A DNA stretch of 24,097 nucleotides from JANMAT01 sp031359995 (GTDB lineage Bacteria; Actinomycetota; Acidimicrobiia; Acidimicrobiales; Ilumatobacteraceae), in the NCBI GenBank assembly GCA_031359995.1, contig JANMAT010000041.1, forward strand, positions 1 to 24,097, in the 5' to 3' direction. A program made the translations under genes and the position numbers. The notes beneath the pieces are model-generated. The model was not told where the DNA came from and did no database searches. It saw only the letters and a program-made list of their open reading frames with translations. Numbering within the stretch: the stretch's first letter is position 1; each line of letters starts with the position of its first letter. Shown here piece by piece: positions 1-8,141 of this stretch.

Positions 1-202
1 TGTGGCGCGCGCGGGCCCCGGGGGGGGTCACGCGCAAAAAACGGGGGGCGGCGGGCGGGGGGGGGGGGGGGGACGGCCGGGGGCGGGGGCGGCGCCGTGC
101 CGTGCCGGGCCGGGCCGGGGGCGGGGGCGGGGCGCGGCGGAACCGGGACCCACGGGTGGTGTGGGTCCCGGTCCGGGCTTGCCGCTGACGGCGACGTTGG
201 CG
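1..202. other. G-rich non-coding left edge
   Basis: No convincing gene is seen. The sequence is dominated by G runs (one longer than ten bases around 57-72) and by alternating GC. Open frames across it encode only Gly/Arg/Ala low-complexity strings, as expected by chance in such composition. It lies downstream of the minus-strand metalloprotease. A contig-edge sequencing artefact is possible because the G runs are unlike anything else in the window. The only structured element is the hairpin at 143-171. Confidence 0.6.
143..171 (-). terminator. Probable terminator hairpin after the metalloprotease gene
   Basis: An 11-bp perfect inverted repeat (CCGGGACCCAC, 143-153, with GTGGGTCCCGG, 161-171) encloses a 7-nt loop. 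It begins 31 bases downstream of the metalloprotease stop codon on the minus strand. Only two T residues follow the stem on that strand, so it would be a U-poor hairpin terminator of the kind common in GC-rich actinobacteria. Function is inferred from position and stem quality. Confidence 0.5.
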
Positions 203-2218
203 TCAGCGACGGATCGTGGCCGTGGTGGCGAGGTTCAGGCGGGCGTCGTAGGTCTGGCCCGGTGCGGTCACGTTGGCGATGATCACGGTGAACGTGGGGG
301 TGCGGGCGGTGGTGCCCACCGACTGGAGCTTCACCGTGCCGTTGGCACCGGTCGCACCGCTCGAGGGTGCCGTCACGGTGCCGGTCCAGTTGCCCTGGAC
401 GATGGCGTTCTTCACCGGGCGGCCGATGGCGTCGGTGATGGTCACCAGCGCCGTCGCCGTGGTGCGGTTGCCGTTCACGATCATCGACATCCGGATCGAC
501 TGCACCCGGATGGCGGCGGCGATCACGTTCACCGTGGCCGTGGCCGTGGCGGTGGCGCCGGCGTTGTCGGTGATGGTGAGCACGACGGCATAGGTGCCGG
601 CCAGGGCGAAGGCATGCGTGGGGTTGGCCACCGCCGACTGGCTGTTGTCCCCGAAGTTCCACGACCACGAGGCGATGTTGCCATCGGGGTCGAGCGACCC
701 GGCGCTGGAGAACGACACGGTCTGGCCCGGCACCACGGTGAGCGGTGCCGCCGAGACCGACGCCATCGGCGCCAGGTTGGTGGTGGGCGACTGACCGACC
801 GTGCCGTTGATCGTGTAGCGGCCCAGGGAGCCGTAGTTCGAGTACCCGTTGGTCACCGGGTTGTTGGCGCCGGTGCCGCTGACCTTGATGGAGTACGTGC
901 CCTGGGTGAGCACGGCGCTGACGGTGGCGTCCAGACCGGTCGACACGTCGGGCGAGCTGTACACCGCGGCCGGGTCGGAGGCGACGACGAGGTTGTCGTT
1001 CCAGTCGTACAGCTCGAGGCGGATGTCGAGGTCGGGCCCGAAGGGCGCCGGTGACACCGTGATGGTGGCCTGGCCGGCACCGGCGAGGAAGGTGAACACA
1101 TCGCTGTCGGACCCGGTCGAGATGAGGCCCTGACCGCTCAAGGTGGGGCCGGTGAGCAGGGTGGCCGCCGCCCGCGTATCGCCCACGTCATCGGCGCGCA
1201 GCGTGCCGCCGTGGGTCTGGATCACGCCGATGTCGTCCTGCAGGTTGTTGGCGCCGCTGTACTCGCCGCGGCTCCACTGCGTGACCGGCTTGTAGTAGCC
1301 GACGCCCATGATCGGCGCCCAGTTGGCGTGGCCGGCGTAGTAGCCGGTGCTGGCGGTGCCGTCGTGCTGCAGACCGAAGGTGTGGCCGACCTCGTGGGAC
1401 ACCGCCTCGGCGACGTTCTTGTCACCGCCGCCGACGCCCCGGGTGAACACGAGAGCGGGCTGGTAGTAGTCGTGGTTCGTCGCCAGGTCGTTCACGCCGA
1501 CGTAGGCGATGCCGCCGCAGTTGCACTTGGAGAACACCGCGGTGGTGTTGGTGACGATGACCCGCGTACCGAAGGTGAGATCGGCGTTGTTGGTCCGCGT
1601 GATGGCGGCCTGGGTCGGCTGCTCGGTCGTCACGTCGATGTCGAAGGGCGCGTAGTCCTCGCTGACCCGCTGCCACACGCGCTGCACGACGTCCATCTCG
1701 CTCGTGCTGAACGTGCCGGGCTGACCGTCGGTGTCGTAGGGGTCGGCCAGGAACGGTGCCGCGCCGGTGTAGTTGGCGTTCCACGCCGTGCCACTGACCT
1801 GGTGACCGTCGAAGTCGATGTAGATGACGCGCTGCGAGCCGGGCTTGGAGTGGAGCCGGAAGGTGTCGACGTACGGGATCGGGTTGCTGGTGCCGACCGG
1901 GTTGCTGGCCGCCGCGGCGGCCTCGATCGGGGCCTCGCCCGACGGGTTCGACACCAGTTCGGTGTCGGCCACCAACATGCGGCCGGTGCGGTCGATGAAC
2001 GCGTCGGGATCCTTGCGCAGCCGGGCCCGCAGCTCGTCGGGCGTCATGCCGTTCGTGCGGGCCGCCGCGGTGAGGCGACCGCCGAGCGCCGTGATGGCGG
2101 CGCTGCCACTGCGGGGCGCGGCGAGCGGTTCGTCCGGGCCCGTGCCGCCCCGTACCGGTAGCACGATGGCGACCAGGGACACCATGCTCAGGTTCCACAG
2201 CTTGTGACGACGACGCAT
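203..2218 (-). CDS. Secreted zinc metalloprotease with PPC and PKD domains
   Basis: Predicted exported protease of 671 aa that would hydrolyse extracellular protein. The N-terminus has a basic MRRRHK start and a hydrophobic stretch (about residues 9-22) acting as signal peptide. The catalytic domain (about 120-350) contains HEVGHTFGLQHD, with zinc-ligand histidines at 275, 279 and 285 and catalytic Glu276, followed by a Met-turn-like IMGVGYY. A pre-peptidase C-terminal (PPC) type domain follows (about 355-475, with SDSDVFTF). Next is a PKD domain (about 482-570, with WSWNFGD near 518-524) and a C-terminal Ig-like domain. The ATG at 2218 was preferred over a start 17 codons upstream because AGGGAG lies about 9 nt before it and the signal peptide then begins at residue 1. 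The gene stands alone, divergent from the next one. The metzincin-like zinc motif is certain; the substrate is unknown. Confidence 0.9.
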   Translation of the reverse strand: MRRRHKLWNLSMVSLVAIVLPVRGGTGPDEPLAAPRSGSAAITALGGRLTAAARTNGMTPDELRARLRKDPDAFIDRTGRMLVADTELVSNPSGEAPIEAAAAASNPVGTSNPIPYVDTFRLHSKPGSQRVIYIDFDGHQVSGTAWNANYTGAAPFLADPYDTDGQPGTFSTSEMDVVQRVWQRVSEDYAPFDIDVTTEQPTQAAITRTNNADLTFGTRVIVTNTTAVFSKCNCGGIAYVGVNDLATNHDYYQPALVFTRGVGGGDKNVAEAVSHEVGHTFGLQHDGTASTGYYAGHANWAPIMGVGYYKPVTQWSRGEYSGANNLQDDIGVIQTHGGTLRADDVGDTRAAATLLTGPTLSGQGLISTGSDSDVFTFLAGAGQATITVSPAPFGPDLDIRLELYDWNDNLVVASDPAAVYSSPDVSTGLDATVSAVLTQGTYSIKVSGTGANNPVTNGYSNYGSLGRYTINGTVGQSPTTNLAPMASVSAAPLTVVPGQTVSFSSAGSLDPDGNIASWSWNFGDNSQSAVANPTHAFALAGTYAVVLTITDNAGATATATATVNVIAAAIRVQSIRMSMIVNGNRTTATALVTITDAIGRPVKNAIVQGNWTGTVTAPSSGATGANGTVKLQSVGTTARTPTFTVIIANVTAPGQTYDARLNLATTATIRR

Positions 2219-2258
2219 CCGAACGTGCTCCCTGCCAGTGGTGACGATTCCTAAGAGC

Positions 2259-2287
2259 AGGGTAAGCACAGAGCGCGGTGAGGTAAA
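2259..2287 (-). promoter_or_regulatory. Candidate sigma-70-type promoter for the metalloprotease
   Basis: Read on the minus strand, TTTACC (2287-2282) and TACCCT (2264-2259) are separated by exactly 17 nt. They match the -35 consensus at 4 of 6 positions and the TAnnnT form of the actinobacterial -10. Transcription would start near 2252 and leave a leader of about 34 nt carrying the AGGGAG ribosome-binding site. This is pattern-based only. Confidence 0.4.
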
Positions 2288-2368
2288 CGCAAGTGGTGGT
2301 CAATGGTCCCGCCCTGATCATCAGGCACCGCTCAAGGCGGCGCCGGCGCCGGCCCGTAGGCTTGAGCC

Positions 2369-2761
2369 ATGCCTGAGGAACCGGCCCCGAGCGACGACGA
2401 ACGCCACGAGCTCGACGAGCTCGACGAGCTGGCGCCGGTGGACGACGCCGACCGGCCCGGCTTCCAACCCGGCACCGGCCAGCTGCCGTCGGTCATCAAG
2501 CGCACGCGGGCCCGCTACGGCGGGGCCGGCGCCGGTCTGGCCGCGGCGATGCTCGCCGTGCGCGACATCCTCGAGAAGCCCAAGGACGAGATCGCCGTGG
2601 TGGTCGACGCACCGAGCGATCCGGTCGACCTCGACAACGACGGCGTCGTGGTGCCACTCGACGAGGGCGTGATCGCCCAGGCGCCGCCCCAGGCCCGTCC
2701 GCCGGTGGACCCGTCCGTGGCGCGCGCCTGGGTCAGCCGCCAGATCCGCCGGCGGCGCTGA
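2369..2761 (+). CDS. Small acidic conserved-type hypothetical protein
   Basis: Encodes 130 aa from an ATG with only a weak upstream ribosome-binding site. I do not recognise the family. The N-terminal 30 residues are very acidic and contain the tandem tripeptide ELDELDEL. The middle (about 40-75) could form one amphipathic helix, including an Ala/Gly-rich stretch and VRDILEKPKDE. A second acidic segment (VDLDNDG) follows, then a basic C-terminus ending RQIRRRR. There is no signal peptide or membrane span, so it is probably cytoplasmic. It is divergent from the protease gene (150-bp gap) and convergent with the DUF2889 gene, the two stops being 9 nt apart. GC-rich codon use and the absence of an overlapping rival gene support it as real. 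Confidence 0.7.
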   Translation: MPEEPAPSDDERHELDELDELAPVDDADRPGFQPGTGQLPSVIKRTRARYGGAGAGLAAAMLAVRDILEKPKDEIAVVVDAPSDPVDLDNDGVVVPLDEGVIAQAPPQARPPVDPSVARAWVSRQIRRRR

Positions 2762-2770
2762 CCGACACGG

Positions 2771-3430
2771 TCACCCGCGCCAGCGGGCTTCCATCTCCTC
2801 GGCGGGGATGCCGAGCCTGGCCATGCGCTCGACCATCCACAACGGCATCTCGGGCTCGTCGCCCCGGTTGACCGACGCGATGCGGTCGCCGTCCTCGGCC
2901 CACACGTGGCACGTGTTGAGGTTGAACAGCATCATCTTCTTGCGCTCCTCCGGGTCGCGGCGCACGGGCAGGCGCACGCCGCGCTCTCCGGCCGGTGCCG
3001 CCCGCATCGACCACGTCGACTGGATCGCCACGGGCGCCATGGCCTGCAACAGCGCGGTCGTGTGGGTGCAGCCGCGCGGGCCACCGAACAGCTCGCGCAC
3101 CTTGTGGGTGAACCCCCGGGCGATCGACAGACCGACGAGCCCGGCGTAGTGGGCGGTGATGCTCGGGCAGGTGCCGTGCGGGTGCGTCTCCATGACGACC
3201 CGGGCACCGATGATCTCGAGCGAGGGGTACCGCACCTCGAGGTCGACGACCATGTGATGGATGACCATCGGCTCGGTGTCGCCGTCCACGTAGAGACCGG
3301 CAGGCTTGGTGTCGCGCACCGCGCCCCGCAGCAGCAGCACGTCGTCGGCCTTGCGGTAGCTGCGCACCTGGTAGTCGCGTGTGTGCAGCAGTTCGAGATC
3401 CGGGTCCACCGGCAACAGATCGTCCACCAT
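2771..3430 (-). CDS. DUF2889 family protein
   Basis: Encodes 219 aa of a family known only as DUF2889. Characteristic features are a central ARVVMETHPHGTC segment, then FGGPRGCTHTTALLQAM (Cys and His next to each other, possibly a metal or catalytic site) and a C-terminal half with CHVWAED. No signal peptide or membrane segment is visible. The ATG at 3430 is chosen because GAGG precedes it closely and upstream codons to an alternative TTG at 3466 look like Gly/Pro-rich leader rather than protein. It follows the SDR gene by 43 nt and is the last member of a long minus-strand run. In such genomes DUF2889 genes commonly sit near acyl-CoA or steroid-type metabolism, which would fit an SDR neighbour, but the biochemical role is unknown. 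Confidence 0.75.
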   Translation of the reverse strand: MVDDLLPVDPDLELLHTRDYQVRSYRKADDVLLLRGAVRDTKPAGLYVDGDTEPMVIHHMVVDLEVRYPSLEIIGARVVMETHPHGTCPSITAHYAGLVGLSIARGFTHKVRELFGGPRGCTHTTALLQAMAPVAIQSTWSMRAAPAGERGVRLPVRRDPEERKKMMLFNLNTCHVWAEDGDRIASVNRGDEPEMPLWMVERMARLGIPAEEMEARWRG

Positions 3431-3473
3431 CACCTCACGATGGCGGGCCGGGGGTCCGCCGGGCAAACCGACG

Positions 3474-4241
3474 TCAGATGGTGGCGCCGGCGTCGACCAC
3501 GAGGACCTCGCCGGTCAGGTACGAGCCGGCGTCGCTGGCCAGCAGCAGGGCCGGGCCGACGATCTCCTCCGGCTCGGCCAGGCGACCGAGTGGGATCACC
3601 TTCGCGGCGCGGACACGGGCATCGTCGTCGTAGGCCTTCTTCACCATGTCGGTCAGGAACGTGCCGGGCATGATGGCGTTCACCCGCACGCCCTGCGGGC
3701 CCAGGTGGGCGGCCAGCGACTTGGTGGCCTGTATCAGCGCCGCCTTGATCGGCGGATACAGGTAGCGCGTCGGCGAGGCTCGCAGCGCGGCGATGGACGA
3801 GATGTTGATCACCGAGCCGTGACCGCTGGCGGCCAGGTGCGGTGCGGCCTGCTGCACGAGGTACATCGGGCCGAACAGGTTCACGGTCTGGGCGCCGACG
3901 AAGCGGTCGAGATCGAGGCCCTCGAGCGTGCTGTCGAGCACGGTGGCCGCGTTGTTCACCACGATGTCGAGGCGGCCGAAGCGGGCCACGGTGGTGTCGA
4001 CCAGCGCGGTGATGTCAGCCGTCTCCTGCATGCGAACGGCCACGGCCAGGCCGGTGCCGCCGCGGGCCTCGATCTCGTCGACCACGGCCTGGCAGGCGTC
4101 CTGCTTACGACTGGCCACCACGATCGAGGCCCCCGCCTTGGCGAAGGCCAGCGCCATGGCCCGGCCGAGGCCGCGGGAACCGCCGGTGACGATGGCGACG
4201 CGGCCCGACAGGTCGAACAGTCGCTCGAGATCGCTGTGCAT
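3474..4241 (-). CDS. Short-chain dehydrogenase/reductase (SDR)
   Basis: Classical SDR of 255 aa, a cytoplasmic NAD(P)-dependent oxidoreductase acting on a hydroxyl/keto substrate. Visible elements are the Rossmann glycine motif TGGSRGLG (19-26), NNAAT (96-100), the catalytic Ser149 in NISS, and Tyr162-x3-Lys166 in YPPIK with normal 13-residue spacing from the serine. The late PGT segment after VRVNAIM is also standard. All catalytic residues are present, so it should be active. The segment around the Tyr (RYLYPPIK) departs from the usual YSASK. The ATG at 4241 starts 31 nt after the MFS stop, has no strong Shine-Dalgarno, and gives the normal family length. Cofactor and substrate cannot be told from sequence alone. 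Confidence 0.9.
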   Translation of the reverse strand: MHSDLERLFDLSGRVAIVTGGSRGLGRAMALAFAKAGASIVVASRKQDACQAVVDEIEARGGTGLAVAVRMQETADITALVDTTVARFGRLDIVVNNAATVLDSTLEGLDLDRFVGAQTVNLFGPMYLVQQAAPHLAASGHGSVINISSIAALRASPTRYLYPPIKAALIQATKSLAAHLGPQGVRVNAIMPGTFLTDMVKKAYDDDARVRAAKVIPLGRLAEPEEIVGPALLLASDAGSYLTGEVLVVDAGATI

Positions 4242-4272
4242 CGCCGGACGATAGACAGCTGCGCTCGGCGAC

Positions 4273-5508
4273 TCACACTCGACGATCGGCGGGCCACCCG
4301 ACGGGTGCGAGGAACCGCGGGCGTGCCACCCGAACCCACGCGATGACCAGCGCGTGGGCCAGGGCGAAGGCGACGATGGCCTTGCGCAGGCCGACGGCGT
4401 CGCCCAGGCGGCCCTGCACGCTGACCGCGATCGGATAGAGGAGACCGAGGGCCATGGTGCTGATGGACAGGACACGCCCGCGCAGGGCCGCCGGCGCCCG
4501 CATCTGGTTCAGCGAGCTCACCGCCAGCATGCTGCACATGTACGAGAACGCCAGCGCGGCCAACGCCAGCGCCGCCGCGGCGCGCGAGGGCGCCAGCGCG
4601 TAGGCCACGCTCATCACGGGCATCGCGACCGTGGCACCGGCGAGCACGCGCCGCACGCCCACACGAGCGACGAGCCCACCGAGCCCGAACGCGGCCGACA
4701 CCGCGCCCACGCCCATGGCGGTGGACAGCACGGCGGTGTAGCCCTCGCCGCCCCCGTGCACCTTGCGGGCCACCGCCGCGATGAGGCCGATGTAGGCCGA
4801 CGCGCCCACGCAGTTCAGGGCCTGCACCCGCAGCACCGTCCACAGCGGTGGGTCGTGGCGCACGTAGCGCCAGCCTTCGGCGATGGCGCCGAACACGCGC
4901 TGGCCGGCCGTGGCCGACACCGTGCCGGGCAGCTGCACCACGGCCAGCACGCCGAGCACGGCGAGGAAGCTGGCCGTGTTGACGGCAAGCGCAGTGGTGA
5001 CGCCGGCGACGGCCACCGTGATGCCGGCCAAGGCCGGACCGACCACCCGCGCCAGGTTCCACTGGGCGTTCGAGAGGCCGACGGCGGCGATCAGCTCGTC
5101 CGGCCCGACCAGGTCGGGCAACATCGACTGGAACGCCGGCCAGCCCAGTGCGTTGGCGCACCCGGTGCCGAACGAGATCGCCGCCAGCACCAGGGGCGCG
5201 CCGTGCTCGGTGGCCACCACCGCGGTCATCACCGCGGCGAGCAGCAACGACGCCGTGGTGGTGACCACCAGCAGCCGGCGCCGGCTCACGCGGTCGGCCA
5301 GCACACCACCGAACGGGCTCAGCAGGGCGGTGGGCAGGAAGCCGAGGGCGGCGACCGCGCCGTTCCACGCCGCCTGCCCCGTGCGCTGCTGCACGTAGAT
5401 GCCCAGGGCGACCTGCTCCATGATCGTGCCGACGTTCGAGATGAACGAGCCGACCCAGAAGCGGGCGAACACCTTGTTGCGCAGCGGTGCGAGCGAGGGT
5501 GCGGCCAC
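4273..5508 (-). CDS. MFS transporter (EntS/MFS_3-like exporter)
   Basis: Integral-membrane major facilitator of 411 aa with about 12 hydrophobic segments, closest in style to the EntS/enterobactin-exporter (MFS_3) group. Features are the N-terminal LRNKVFARFWVGSFISNVG, the loop 2-3 signature GGVLADRVSRRRLL, and an internal repeat in the second half (LRGRVLSISTMALG). Such proteins use the proton gradient to expel small molecules such as siderophores or drugs; the substrate here is unknown. Translation starts at a GTG only 3 nt after the stop of the upstream winged-helix gene, so the two are very probably translationally coupled. No periplasmic partner is nearby. Confidence 0.88.
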   Translation of the reverse strand: MAAPSLAPLRNKVFARFWVGSFISNVGTIMEQVALGIYVQQRTGQAAWNGAVAALGFLPTALLSPFGGVLADRVSRRRLLVVTTTASLLLAAVMTAVVATEHGAPLVLAAISFGTGCANALGWPAFQSMLPDLVGPDELIAAVGLSNAQWNLARVVGPALAGITVAVAGVTTALAVNTASFLAVLGVLAVVQLPGTVSATAGQRVFGAIAEGWRYVRHDPPLWTVLRVQALNCVGASAYIGLIAAVARKVHGGGEGYTAVLSTAMGVGAVSAAFGLGGLVARVGVRRVLAGATVAMPVMSVAYALAPSRAAAALALAALAFSYMCSMLAVSSLNQMRAPAALRGRVLSISTMALGLLYPIAVSVQGRLGDAVGLRKAIVAFALAHALVIAWVRVARPRFLAPVGWPADRRV

Positions 5509-5511
5509 GGA

Positions 5512-6687
5512 TCAGCCGGTGAGCTCACGCTGCAGGGGCGTGGGGAACCGCGGCGACACGCGGACCGCGCCGAGGAACTGCTGCGTGCGCTCGACCTCGC
5601 GCTCGATCAGGTCGACCGCGTCGGCCCCCACGTCCTCCAGCGCGCGCCACACCACGGCGCCGGCCTTCGTCTGCGCCCAGCCGCCCACGATGCGACCGTT
5701 CCACCACACGGTCGGGCCGATGTTGCCCGAGTAGTCGAACAGCGGCGCACGGTGCGGGCCCAGGTACCAGTCGCGTGCCTGCCACCCCATCGCCGTCGGG
5801 TCGAGGGCGGGGAGCAGCGCGGCCCACGGGGCCGGCGCCTTCACCGCGCCGGTGTCGTCGGACAGGACGTGGCCCGTGGTGCCGTCATCGAGGTCGACGA
5901 CCAGCGCGCCCACCGCGGCCAACGCGGCCCGCACGTGACCGAACGTCCAGCCCGTCCACCACTTCAGGTCGGCCTCCGTGCCGGGCCCGAAGCGGGCCAG
6001 CCAGCGCTGCACCAGCTCGGCGCGCGCCACCGCGGGCTCGAGCTCGCCCAGACCCCCGGGCAGCCACTCGTCGGCGAGCGTCCACTCGTGCTGGCTCGAC
6101 ACCCAGGTGCCGCGCGGCCGACCGCGCATCAGCACGCCCTGCACGCCCAGCAGGAAAAGCACGCGCGTCGACACGCCTGCGGCCACCGGAAGACCGCCGG
6201 TGAGCTTCTGCCGCAGCGCGGGCACGGCCTTGGAGATCTCGGCGCCGGTCGCGCTGCTGCGCTGGCGGATGAGCGACACCACATCGGCTTCGGCTGCACC
6301 GAGCCACGCCTCGGCCCCGCTCACGCCCTCCTTGGTCAGGTCGGCGAGCAGCTTGCGCCGCTCCACCGGCTGCAGGGCCGCCGCGCTCGACCACTGCACG
6401 AGCGGCGCGACCTCGCGCGACACGGTGAACACCGTGCGGCGCATGCCCAGGAGCTTCACGAGTCGGCGGTCGTCGTACAGCGCCGAGGCGATGGCGGCGG
6501 CGTCGGGCGCGCGCAGGCGGGCCGCCGCCGCCAGGTAGACCGAGGCCGGGTCGGTGGCATGCAGCGCGACCACACCATCGGCCACCGCCACCACATCGTG
6601 GGCGCGGTGGCGCGGCGCCAACAGGTGACGTACGCCGAGGCGCGCCCGGCGTTGTTCGGTGGTGAGGCGCGGGCGGGCCGCCGCCAT
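5512..6687 (-). CDS. Winged-helix DNA-binding protein, HTH_42/YcaQ-like
   Basis: Protein of 391 aa matching the winged-helix DNA-binding domain-containing (HTH_42) family, whose studied relatives such as YcaQ/AlkX act as DNA glycosylases on interstrand crosslinks. Recognisable parts are the N-terminal LTTEQRRARLGVRHLLAP, ATDPASVYL, MRRTVFTV (near 82-89), the central LKWWTGWTFGHVR and the late GPTVWWNGRIVGGW. The ATG overlaps the gatB stop by one base (TGATG), and the stop lies 3 nt before the MFS start, so it sits inside a coupled operon. Family membership is fairly secure. Glycosylase activity is inferred from relatives and I cannot confirm the catalytic motif. Confidence 0.82.
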   Translation of the reverse strand: MAAARPRLTTEQRRARLGVRHLLAPRHRAHDVVAVADGVVALHATDPASVYLAAAARLRAPDAAAIASALYDDRRLVKLLGMRRTVFTVSREVAPLVQWSSAAALQPVERRKLLADLTKEGVSGAEAWLGAAEADVVSLIRQRSSATGAEISKAVPALRQKLTGGLPVAAGVSTRVLFLLGVQGVLMRGRPRGTWVSSQHEWTLADEWLPGGLGELEPAVARAELVQRWLARFGPGTEADLKWWTGWTFGHVRAALAAVGALVVDLDDGTTGHVLSDDTGAVKAPAPWAALLPALDPTAMGWQARDWYLGPHRAPLFDYSGNIGPTVWWNGRIVGGWAQTKAGAVVWRALEDVGADAVDLIEREVERTQQFLGAVRVSPRFPTPLQRELTG

Positions 6688-8141
6688 CAGGCGTCGGCGG
6701 CCCGACGCTGCTGCAGCAGCGCGGTGACGGCCTTGCCGTCGGCCTGGCCCTTGGTGGCCTTCATGACGGCGCCGACGAAGGCACCGGTGACCTTGTCGTC
6801 GCCGGCCAGGAACTTCGTCCAGGCCGCCGGCTGGGCGGCGATGGCGGCGTCGACCGCGGCGGTGAGCGCAGACGTATCCATGACCTGGAAGCCCTTGGCT
6901 TCGGCGATGGCCACCGGGTCTCCGTCGCCCCCGTCGGCCACCAGCTCGAGCACCACGGCCTTGGCCTGGGTGGCCGTCAGCTGACCGACGACCTCGAGCT
7001 TGGTGAGCGCGGCCAGGGCCGATGCGGTGAGCGGCGCGGCGCCCTCGGGCGGGGTGTTGTGCTGCAGGTGCACCGCGGCTCGAGTCGCGTCGCCGCCGGC
7101 GGCGACCGTGGCGAGCACCAGGTCGTCACGGCCGCGCTCCACGAGCACGATCACCGTCTCGTCGCGCTCGGTGGTGCCGAGCGCCTCGGCGAGGCGGGCG
7201 CGGCGCGCCGCCGGCAGCACGGGCAGGGCGTCGGTGACGGCCTGCAGCCACGCCGCATCGGGCACCACCGGCACCAGGTCGGGCTCGGGGAAGTAGCGGT
7301 AGTCGTCCGAGTTCTCCTTGACCCGCAGCGTGTGGGTGCGGCCGTCGGTCTCGTCCCAATGGCGCGTCTCCTGGCGGATCGACTCGCCGTCGTTCACCAA
7401 CACGATCTGGCGGCGGGCCTCGTAGTCGATGGCCCGCCCGAGCGACCGGATCGAGTTGAGGTTCTTGATCTCGCAGCGCGTGCCGAACGGCTGGCCAGGG
7501 CGCCGCACGCTGATGTTGGCGTCGCAGCGCAGCGAGCCCTCTTCCATCTTGGCGTCGCTCACACCGGTGGCGGCGAGGATGGCCCGCAGTTCGCTGAGGT
7601 ACTCACGGGCCTGGTCGGCGGTGCGGAGGTCGGGCTCGGACACGATCTCGAGCAGGGGCACCCCGGCACGGTTGTAGTCGACGAGCGAGTAGTCGCTGCC
7701 GTGCAGACGGCCGTCGCCACCGGCGTGGGTGGACTTGCCGGTGTCCTCCTCGATGTGGGCCCGGGTGATGCCCACACGCAGGCCCGACGGCAGGTCGAGG
7801 TAGCCGCCGGTGTTGATCGGCTTGTCGTACTGCGAGACCTGGTAGTCCTTGGGCATGTCCGGGTAGAAGTAGTTCTTCCGGTGGAAGATCGAGCCGGCCA
7901 CGGTGCAGTGCACCGCCACACCGAGGCGCATGGAGAGCTCGACGACCTGACGGTTCAGGACCGGCAGCGAGCCGGGCAGGCCCAGGCACACCGGGCACAC
8001 GTTGGTGTTGGGCTCGTCGCCGAAGTTGTTCGGGCAGCCGCAGAAGATCTTCGTGGCCGTGTGCAGCTCGGCGTGGCACTCCAGGCCGATGACGACCTCG
8101 TACCCGTCGATCATGGTGGCTTCGTCGAAGGCGGTGGTCAC
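6687..8141 (-). CDS. gatB: Aspartyl/glutamyl-tRNA amidotransferase subunit B
   Basis: GatB of 484 aa, the kinase/tRNA-binding subunit of the GatCAB amidotransferase. It phosphorylates mischarged Glu-tRNA(Gln) or Asp-tRNA(Asn) so that ammonia from GatA can form Gln or Asn. Seen: YEVVIGLECHAEL at 14-26, the zinc-type cysteine set C34xC36 and C49PVC52, HRKNYFYPDMPKDYQ, DYNRAGVPLLEIV, MEEGSLRCDANIS, and a C-terminal YqeY-like helical domain ending in LLQQRRAADA. The GTG at 8141 is preferred to the ATG at 8114 because it overlaps the gatA stop as GTGA and has GGAG 8 nt upstream. It lies between gatA and the winged-helix gene, overlapping both. Presence of GatCAB means Asn-tRNA and/or Gln-tRNA is made indirectly. 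Confidence 0.96.
   Translation of the reverse strand: MTTAFDEATMIDGYEVVIGLECHAELHTATKIFCGCPNNFGDEPNTNVCPVCLGLPGSLPVLNRQVVELSMRLGVAVHCTVAGSIFHRKNYFYPDMPKDYQVSQYDKPINTGGYLDLPSGLRVGITRAHIEEDTGKSTHAGGDGRLHGSDYSLVDYNRAGVPLLEIVSEPDLRTADQAREYLSELRAILAATGVSDAKMEEGSLRCDANISVRRPGQPFGTRCEIKNLNSIRSLGRAIDYEARRQIVLVNDGESIRQETRHWDETDGRTHTLRVKENSDDYRYFPEPDLVPVVPDAAWLQAVTDALPVLPAARRARLAEALGTTERDETVIVLVERGRDDLVLATVAAGGDATRAAVHLQHNTPPEGAAPLTASALAALTKLEVVGQLTATQAKAVVLELVADGGDGDPVAIAEAKGFQVMDTSALTAAVDAAIAAQPAAWTKFLAGDDKVTGAFVGAVMKATKGQADGKAVTALLQQRRAADA

Noticed and set aside
2..1054. Long plus-strand open frame rich in Gly, Arg and His
   Set aside because: Antisense of the metalloprotease plus the G-rich edge; no domain, low-complexity composition typical of shadow frames in GC-rich DNA.
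4354..6984. Very long plus-strand open frame (over 870 codons)
   Set aside because: Exactly antisense to the MFS, winged-helix and gatB genes; composed of His/Arg/Gly/Gln strings with no recognisable motif.
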